Source: Ruminococcus sp. CAG:382
Lineage (GTDB): Bacteria > Bacillota > Clostridia > Oscillospirales > CAG-382
NCBI GenBank assembly: GCA_000433115.1
Contig: FR892205.1
Coordinates: forward strand, 6,635-17,454
DNA length: 10,820 nt
Direction: 5' to 3'
The notes beneath the pieces were generated by a model. The model searched no databases and was not told where the DNA came from. It saw only the letters and a program-made list of their open reading frames with translations. A program made the translations under genes and the position numbers. Shown here piece by piece: positions 5,941 through 10,820 of the stretch. Every line of letters starts with the position of its first letter. The stretch's first letter is position 1.

Positions 5941-7614
5941 CTAATCCTTCAGTATATTCTGATATGCTTTTTTCATGCCGCTTCCGCCGCTGTTTTCAGC
6001 GGCGTTTTTCTTTTGCAGATATCTGAAAGCGGCGTCGCGGCTTATGGAAAGTATGTCGCAGGTTTCGTAAAATGCCTGTGTGTCTCCCGTATGAGTGAAG
6101 ATATATTCAAGCTGAGCGTCGGCGGCGTTCCCGACTGCAAGCGGTTTGGCGGCAATACTGTTTATGCTTTCCTCCGCAAGCCTATCCACTGTTTTTCGGT
6201 ACGCGTCGTTGTAAGCCTCCTCAGCGCCTTCCGCAACCGAAAGCACTCTGCGCTCATCTGCGGTAGGCTCTTTGTATCCCGCCGCAATAAGGCTGTTTCG
6301 CACGGCGTCAACGTATTCCGCTCCCGTTTCCTGCTTTTCAAGCTCCGAAAGCAGCTCATACGCGGCGCCGCGTTCCTTCAGCGTGGTGAATCTTTTTCCG
6401 CCCTCCGTTGCCGCCGAAAGTATAGATCTCGCCGTACTGTTCACATAGCTTTTTTCGCTTGAAGAAAGGGAAGCGGCATCTTTCCGCTTGTCGTCTTCCG
6501 CCTTTCCGTCTCCGGTTGTTCCTGCGCCGTTTTTCTTACTTTCATTATATGCCCGTTCTTCGGCAATGAGACGTTCCTTGTCGGCTTGCTGCAATCTGTA
6601 AAGCTCCAGCTTATCCTGCTGCGCCTGCCTTGCCTGCTTTTCCTTTTCCGCTCTTTCCGCTTCCGCAAGCTTCTCCTTGTACGCGCGTTCTTCGGCGATC
6701 CGACGCTTTTCATCTGACTGCTCTTTTGCCTTCTGAGCGGCGCTGTATTCGCGCTCTGCCTGCTTCTGAGCCTCATTGTATTTTCTGTCGCTTGCCTTGA
6801 TACGTTCCTCGTACTCGCGCTCTTCGTCAAGCAGACGCTCCTTGTCGGCTTGCTGCCGCAAATAATACTCCATCTTGTATTCCTGATCTTTAGCGGCTTT
6901 TTCGGCGTCTGTTTTTGCTTTTTCGGCACGTATCTCCGCTTCAAGCTCATGTTCGTATTTTCTCACTGCATCCTCGTATTCGCGTTGCGAGGCGATCTTC
7001 ATCAGCTCGTATTCGCGCGCCTCTGCCGTGCTTCTCTGCTTGAAAGCCTGCTCTGCCTCCCGCGTTGACGTTTGATATGCGTACTTTTCACGGCGCACCG
7101 TATCCTGATATGCACGTTCGTCCGCGATCTGCTGTGCCTCCCGCGCAATGTCCTCCTCGCGTTCCGCCTTTGCGTTCTCCGCCTTGGCAACTTCGAACGC
7201 ACGCTCGGTGAGCCACTTTTCGTTCGCGTCCTTTCGGTCAATGCGCTTTTCTTCAAGCGCAAGCAGACCCGAATTTCTGCTTTTCGCAAGTTCAGCCATC
7301 TGCCTTGAATTGCTGTCCGCAAGCTCCGAGAGTGTATTCGCAAGCGAAATATTTGCGTTAAGCTGCTCCTGAACTCCTTCGCCGCTTCTTGAAAGACCAC
7401 GCGCCGCGAGGTACTGATTCATGTTTCGCAGATTCTGCATCGACTGAGCCGCGGCGGCGTTTTTGTCTTTGCCGTACTGCTTTTTCAGCTCCGCGAGCGA
7501 GCTGTTGTAATCTGCTCTGAGATTTTCCGCCGCTTTTCTGTAATAGCTTTCGAATTCGCCGCCTTCGGGCGCAAGATACTCCTTCGCTTTCCTGATAAGT
7601 TCTTCATATGCCAT
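5941..7614 (-). CDS. Large coiled-coil phage protein, probable internal virion/ejection protein
   Basis: 557 aa, highly charged. Residues 1-125 are an alanine-rich helical head with AARGLSRSGEGVQEQ (70-84), a motif I associate with clostridial phage virion proteins in this position. Residues about 130-360 are continuous Glu/Lys/Arg/Ala helix with a strict 11-residue periodicity (Tyr or Phe at 169, 180, 191, 202, 213, 246, 268, 279, 290, 312, 356). A short flexible linker (361-375) and a helical C-terminal domain (380-557) follow. There is only one Cys (519). The gene overlaps the nozzle gene by 11 bases and has AAAGGAG upstream of ATG 7614. Position after the gp4/gp10-like genes fits P22 needle or ejection proteins (gp26, gp7, gp20, gp16), which are helical and leave the capsid with the DNA, but no homology can be proved here. 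A tail-fibre-like role is an alternative. Confidence 0.6.
   Translation of the reverse strand: MAYEELIRKAKEYLAPEGGEFESYYRKAAENLRADYNSSLAELKKQYGKDKNAAAAQSMQNLRNMNQYLAARGLSRSGEGVQEQLNANISLANTLSELADSNSRQMAELAKSRNSGLLALEEKRIDRKDANEKWLTERAFEVAKAENAKAEREEDIAREAQQIADERAYQDTVRREKYAYQTSTREAEQAFKQRSTAEAREYELMKIASQREYEDAVRKYEHELEAEIRAEKAKTDAEKAAKDQEYKMEYYLRQQADKERLLDEEREYEERIKASDRKYNEAQKQAEREYSAAQKAKEQSDEKRRIAEERAYKEKLAEAERAEKEKQARQAQQDKLELYRLQQADKERLIAEERAYNESKKNGAGTTGDGKAEDDKRKDAASLSSSEKSYVNSTARSILSAATEGGKRFTTLKERGAAYELLSELEKQETGAEYVDAVRNSLIAAGYKEPTADERRVLSVAEGAEEAYNDAYRKTVDRLAEESINSIAAKPLAVGNAADAQLEYIFTHTGDTQAFYETCDILSISRDAAFRYLQKKNAAENSGGSGMKKAYQNILKD
6547..7140 (-). repeat. Array of 11-residue (33-base) coding repeats
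   Basis: Residues 159-356 of the coiled-coil protein divide into eighteen consecutive 11-residue units. Eleven of the eighteen end in Tyr or Phe, usually within E-R-x-Y or R-E-Y. A higher-order 44-residue repeat is visible: Asp at 257, 301 and 345, each followed eleven residues later by Tyr at 268, 312 and 356. An 18-base identical DNA segment occurs at 6575-6592 and 6839-6856, 264 bases (88 codons) apart. Confidence 0.8.
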
Positions 7615-9313
7615 ATTCGGCTTCTCCTTTCTTTGTTGAAATGATGCCGATGCTTTTCAGCGTCAGCGCCTTGCCGCTTCCGCAGCTTACCCTGAGCTTC
7701 AGTGAGTGAACACGCCGCATGGAGATACGCAACTGTCGCGCCGCAACATACCTGACTCCGGAATATGAAGGCGAAAATGTCTGCGACACCGCCATACCCG
7801 ACCGTTCTTCGCCGTCGCGGCATTCAAGCGTGACCTCCGTGTCGTTCCCCACGACTGCCGTAAGCACGACGCTTCCGATGTCCTTGCGTGAAAGCGGCTG
7901 CGAAAGCGTCATGCACTCCGAAGTCCAATATGCCGTATGCGCTTTCGATCCGGAGCCGTATCGGTAAATGCTGTTGTCGTTTCCCGCAATATAAAGCTCG
8001 CCGTAGCAGTCGCAAAACAACAGCGCCTCCACTCCATCATATGCATACCACACACCCAGCCGGTAATTAAAAATATACATCACCGCGCCGTAAGCGAAAT
8101 AAAGCTCGCTTGCCGTCTGAAAATCGAACAGCCTGCATTTGCTCCATTCTCCCGCCGCCTGCACCCCGCGTATGACGTCGGCGATCGGCGCAGAGAAGCA
8201 GACGGAGTTTTTTTCGTTTTCTATCGCAGTCGATTCCCATATGTTGATACCGTCGCGGCACATGGTGACGGGCTTGCCGTTGACAGCACAACCGGATGCC
8301 GTAACAAGGTTGCCCTTCGACGAATTCAGCGAAAACACGGGAAACGATGAATAAACCTTTCCCGCGCTGTCGGTACGCACATCGCAGTAGCTGTAATACG
8401 CCGAATCTGGCGTAAAAATAAGTTGCCTGTCATATTGCTGAACGATGTCGGTGATTTCCGACGCGCCTATGACCGTATAATTCAGCTCAGGGAAGTATTC
8501 CGCGCTGGGAACGCCGTCTGCAAGCTCCGAATGAAAACGATACGCCCGGAATCCCGGATTCCCCCACATAAAAATCCGCGTGTCCGCATTGCTGCCGAAC
8601 AGCATGGAATGACTGCTTCCTGTGATCCTCTGCCTGAGTGAATGACTTTTGCTGTATGTGATTTCGACATTGTTGAGACCCGCAGCCGGCGGCGCGAAGA
8701 ACTCAACCGTTCCCGCTTCGAGGTCCTCGTCATACTGATTTGTGACAGCACCGTTGACTTTGACGCTGACGATGCTGTCAAGCTCCTTTTCGGCAAGTAC
8801 ATAAACCTTTGCGGTAAAATCGCTTGAAAAAAGCTGTCTCCGCTTTGCAGTCAGCATGTTTACCGTTTCATACGCCACACCGCCGCCCGCAGGCGGCGTG
8901 GAAATTGCGACAATCGGAATATATCCTTCAACCGACTCAAGCGTACTGCCGTCATAGCGGTAATAGTCAACGCCGTTTTGAATGTAAACCAAGCCGCCGA
9001 ACCCGAAAATATTCGTGACACCGTCCGCGATGCTGCCGATTACCGTCGAACTGCCGTCCGAAAGTCCGTAGCTCACGACCTGTCCCGCCGAAACGTAAAT
9101 AAGCTGTCTGACGGAAGCGATCTCACCGCACCACATTGCGCGTACCGGTGCGGTGGACTGCGCGACGGTTTCGAAACCGTCGCGCTTTTCAAGCTCATAT
9201 CTGTCCGTAATGCGGAAATTCAGCATATCGGGGCTGTAAACCGTGTCATCGCCCGAATACGCACTTTGATTCAGTCCTCCGAATCGTGTGATTATCGTGT
9301 GATTTTTTCTCAT
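7604..9313 (-). CDS. P22 gp10-like tail nozzle / packaged-DNA stabilisation protein
   Basis: A 569-aa, beta-rich protein with no signal peptide or membrane span. The N-terminus, TRFGGLNQSAYSGDDTVYSPDM then NF and L..RDGFETV (about 9-50), matches the opening pattern of podovirus nozzle proteins, where D..Y and DM.NF are followed by an R-x-G turn. The middle has repeated strand-turn units with Tyr/Trp pairs (VYIQNGVDYYRYDG, IFMWGNPGFRAYRF, LYIAGNDNSIYRYG) as in beta-propellers. Known P22 gp10 extends the short tail below the gp4 ring and closes the channel. The ATG at 9313 overlaps the previous gene by four bases (ATGA), with GGAGG thirteen bases upstream, a long spacing that suggests coupling. 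A perfect 26-bp palindrome lies within codons of the R-D-G-F-E-T-V-A segment. Confidence 0.7.
   Translation of the reverse strand: MRKNHTIITRFGGLNQSAYSGDDTVYSPDMLNFRITDRYELEKRDGFETVAQSTAPVRAMWCGEIASVRQLIYVSAGQVVSYGLSDGSSTVIGSIADGVTNIFGFGGLVYIQNGVDYYRYDGSTLESVEGYIPIVAISTPPAGGGVAYETVNMLTAKRRQLFSSDFTAKVYVLAEKELDSIVSVKVNGAVTNQYDEDLEAGTVEFFAPPAAGLNNVEITYSKSHSLRQRITGSSHSMLFGSNADTRIFMWGNPGFRAYRFHSELADGVPSAEYFPELNYTVIGASEITDIVQQYDRQLIFTPDSAYYSYCDVRTDSAGKVYSSFPVFSLNSSKGNLVTASGCAVNGKPVTMCRDGINIWESTAIENEKNSVCFSAPIADVIRGVQAAGEWSKCRLFDFQTASELYFAYGAVMYIFNYRLGVWYAYDGVEALLFCDCYGELYIAGNDNSIYRYGSGSKAHTAYWTSECMTLSQPLSRKDIGSVVLTAVVGNDTEVTLECRDGEERSGMAVSQTFSPSYSGVRYVAARQLRISMRRVHSLKLRVSCGSGKALTLKSIGIISTKKGEAEYGI
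9160..9185. repeat. Perfect 26-bp palindrome within the nozzle gene
   Basis: Bases 9160-9172 read GCGCGACGGTTTC and are followed immediately by their exact reverse complement to 9185. As a plus-strand RNA it gives an 11-bp stem with a TCGA loop followed by TTTT (9186-9189), a terminator-like shape antisense to the phage gene. Confidence 0.85.
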
Positions 9314-9699
9314 GTCCGACCGTAAACCTCCGTGATATCCTGCCGCTTTGCGGGAAGTTCGCTTTTGATCCTGACGATCGCCTGAACGTATCTGTTATGA
9401 AGCAATGCCGCCTCATCCGGATCGTCTGGCAGCATAAGCAGTGCACACAGTCCGTATGGAAGCGCGGAACCAAGTAGCTTTGCATCAAGCGACACAGTGT
9501 CGTCAAGCGACGAAATAAGCACCGGCGCCGCAGCGCCCGGGTCAAGCAAACCGTTCAGGAAGCTGTTTTCGGCGATAAGAATGTTGATGAGTGAAACAGA
9601 GCGTGCCGAAAGGTCGTCTGCCGTGGCGGGAATGCCGCCGCTTTTCAGCCTGATCCCCGCGATGTCGAGCGCTGCTGCATAAAGTTCGCGTCCCGTCAT
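9310..9699 (-). CDS. P22 gp4-like head-tail connector / DNA stabilisation protein
   Basis: About 129 aa from ATG 9699, mostly helical, with the pattern ELYAAALDIAGI, then SARSVSLINILIAENSFLNG, DDTVSLDAKLLGSALPYGLCALLM and a final helix NRYVQAIVRIKSEL. This resembles the small adaptor proteins that sit under the portal in podoviruses (P22 gp4 and T7 gp11 types). It lies between the capsid and nozzle genes, as gp4 does in P22. I chose ATG 9699, seven bases after the previous stop, over an in-frame TTG at 9732 that would overlap the preceding gene by 26 bases. The ribosome binding site (AAGTGAG) is weak, so translation is probably coupled. It should form a ring that receives the nozzle protein after DNA packaging. 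Confidence 0.65.
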   Translation of the reverse strand: MTGRELYAAALDIAGIRLKSGGIPATADDLSARSVSLINILIAENSFLNGLLDPGAAAPVLISSLDDTVSLDAKLLGSALPYGLCALLMLPDDPDEAALLHNRYVQAIVRIKSELPAKRQDITEVYGRT

Positions 9700-9706
9700 T
9701 GCAGTC

Positions 9707-10093
9707 TCACTTAGTGACGATACCGGTGACAAAGCCCATGACCGTGACTTGGCAGGCAGAAAGAGCCGAGCCCGATTCGGGCGTTACGGTCAGCGTGACG
9801 ATGCCGTTTTTTGCGCATCTGCCGCTTTCGATCGGAATGAGTACATACGACCCGCTGTAAACGTTGAGAGCCTTGTTTTTGACCGCACCGCAACCGTCGG
9901 CATCCGAAAGCTTTACGGTGATATCCTTCGTACCTGCGTTGTGGACAATAATTCCGGAGTGGTCATCCGCACCGTCAAAGGTGAGAGTGTAATCCTGCGC
10001 CGCGCCTGCGGTTGCCGAATTACAGGTCACACTGCTGAGGGCTGTGGCGTCGTTTCTTTTTGCACATCTTGTGACATTGATTTTTGTTGCCAT
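9707..10093 (-). CDS. Small beta-rich phage protein, possible capsid decoration protein
   Basis: 128 aa starting MATKINVTR with a strong GGAGG nine or so bases before ATG 10093. The composition (Thr, Val, Ser, Gly, Ala, Asp, few aromatic residues) and alternating hydrophobic stretches (DYTLTFDG, DITVKLSDAD, GIVTLTVTPE, CQVTVMGFVTGIVT) indicate a beta-sandwich. It contains five cysteines. There is no signal peptide or membrane span. It directly follows the capsid gene (31 bases) and precedes the connector, a place often held by decoration or head-stabilising proteins; this role is inferred from position and fold type only. I do not recognise a family. A head-completion protein is an alternative. 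Confidence 0.55.
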   Translation of the reverse strand: MATKINVTRCAKRNDATALSSVTCNSATAGAAQDYTLTFDGADDHSGIIVHNAGTKDITVKLSDADGCGAVKNKALNVYSGSYVLIPIESGRCAKNGIVTLTVTPESGSALSACQVTVMGFVTGIVTK

Positions 10094-10124
10094 AATATAA
10101 TCCTCCCGTTAAGTTGATTCCGTG

Positions 10125-10820
10125 TTAAATGCTGTAACCGCCGTTGCCGACAGGGCAGGCAACAAGCTCGTTCGGCTTGATAACCTTTGCGCCGAATACG
10201 ATCCTGCCTCTGATGGCGGTGTCGAACGAATTTTCAAGTCTGTCAATGACCTGAGTTTCGAGAACCTGCTCCGCGTAAGCGATAGCGGAATAAGAGCCTG
10301 CAAGGCAAACGGTCTTGCCGCCGCTTGCGGCAAGCTGATTTGAAACAAACAGGTCACACCCAAGCTCGTTCGTGTATCCGATCATGCCGGTACCGTTGAT
10401 GCCGTTGTTGATCTGAAATTTGACTCCCGCAATAACGAGCTGAGCCTTAAGGAAAGGCGGAATGACGATCCAGCTTTGACCGTCGGGAACGTTCGCCTCC
10501 TCAAGCTTTTCCTTGAGCTGCGCGATAATCGACAGCGCGTTTGCCGGAGTGGTGTCAACCGGATCCATCTGATTTGCCGCATCTCCCCAAAGACCGAGTA
10601 CGTATGTATCGACTTCCTTTTTGAGGTTGTACGATGCACGTTTCGTCTGACTGTCTCGGAGTCCGATACTGCTTCTCAGCTCTTCAAGATTCTTGATTTT
10701 GAAGGCGAAAACCTTGTCCTGGTTTATGTCGAGCGTGACAGCGCTGTCCTGCGTGGTGTCATAGCTCAGCGTACCGGTGTAATTGGAAACGGTAGGCTCG
10801 TTCATGCCTATGAACACGAC
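10125..10820 (-). CDS. Phage major capsid protein (P22 coat-like, HK97 fold), C-terminal part
   Basis: The frame is open to the window edge, so the start is missing; 231 codons and the TAA stop (10127-10125) are seen. The order is a V-F-I-G-M-N-E-P-T-V-S-N-Y segment, a beta-strand stretch (SAVTLDINQDKVFAFKIKN), a helix with ASYNLKKEVDTYVLGLWGD, a linker rich in D/T/P, then SIIAQLKEKLEEANVPDG and SWIVIPPFLKAQLVIAG, and a final domain with AEQVLETQVIDRLENSFD and GRIVFGAKVIKP. This matches the layout of P22 coat-like phage capsid proteins of Clostridia: spine helix, P-domain with VP.DGRWIVVPP-type turn, and C-terminal VIKP strand. It assembles the icosahedral head. The GTG at 10817 is unlikely to be the real start because the homologous N-terminal region is still missing. 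Confidence 0.75.
   Translation of the reverse strand, partial: VVFIGMNEPTVSNYTGTLSYDTTQDSAVTLDINQDKVFAFKIKNLEELRSSIGLRDSQTKRASYNLKKEVDTYVLGLWGDAANQMDPVDTTPANALSIIAQLKEKLEEANVPDGQSWIVIPPFLKAQLVIAGVKFQINNGINGTGMIGYTNELGCDLFVSNQLAASGGKTVCLAGSYSAIAYAEQVLETQVIDRLENSFDTAIRGRIVFGAKVIKPNELVACPVGNGGYSI

Noticed and set aside
8881..8898. 7-bp GC-only hairpin with a CGCA loop in the nozzle gene
   Set aside because: It encodes a Pro-Pro-Ala-Gly-Gly-Gly run whose GC-rich codons naturally make such a stem.
9700..9732. Upstream TTG start for the connector gene
   Set aside because: It would overlap the previous gene by 26 bases. ATG 9699 gives a protein that begins right at the conserved-looking helix and sits seven bases after the previous stop.

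Overview
The window looks like a chromosomal segment of an anaerobic gut-type Bacillota (Clostridia) genome with a prophage late-gene block beside it. The host assignment rests on an AddA-type helicase-nuclease, a T-box riboswitch, and the gene order of a T-box-controlled tryptophan ABC transporter. All of this is inferred from the sequence alone.

Plus strand, 1-5157 (host). The window opens inside addA (3-1856, 5' end missing), whose C-terminal helicase motifs and PD-(D/E)XK nuclease motifs are intact. Next comes a near-perfect sigma-A promoter (1885-1913). It is followed by a tryptophan-specific T-box leader with a UGG specifier codon at 2013-2015, a T-box at 2135-2150 and an intrinsic terminator at 2158-2201. 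Between the terminator and the first transporter gene is a 29-codon small ORF with an ideal ribosome binding site and one Trp codon; its stop codon abuts the ribosome binding site of trpX. The operon then encodes a substrate-binding lipoprotein (trpX), a permease (trpY) and an ATPase (trpZ), which together should import tryptophan when charged tRNA-Trp is scarce. A strong hairpin terminator at 5118-5157 closes the operon.

Minus strand, 10820-5234 (prophage). Read in the direction of transcription, the order is: major capsid protein (5' end missing), a small beta-rich protein (possible capsid decoration), a P22 gp4-like connector, a P22 gp10-like tail nozzle protein, a 557-aa coiled-coil protein (possible ejection/internal virion protein), a holin, a 19-codon micro-ORF and a 106-aa single-span membrane protein. 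The genes are tightly packed or overlapping and look like one late operon. The gene set suggests a short-tailed (podovirus-like) phage. No endolysin, tailspike, integrase or attachment site is visible here.

Most notable signals: the small Trp-containing ORF between T-box and trpX; a precise 11-residue (hendecad) periodicity with a 44-residue super-repeat in the coiled-coil phage protein; a perfect 26-bp palindrome inside the nozzle gene; and a micro-ORF/hairpin/in-frame TAG arrangement between holin and the last membrane protein. I see no defence system, CRISPR array, transposon, tRNA or rRNA gene.
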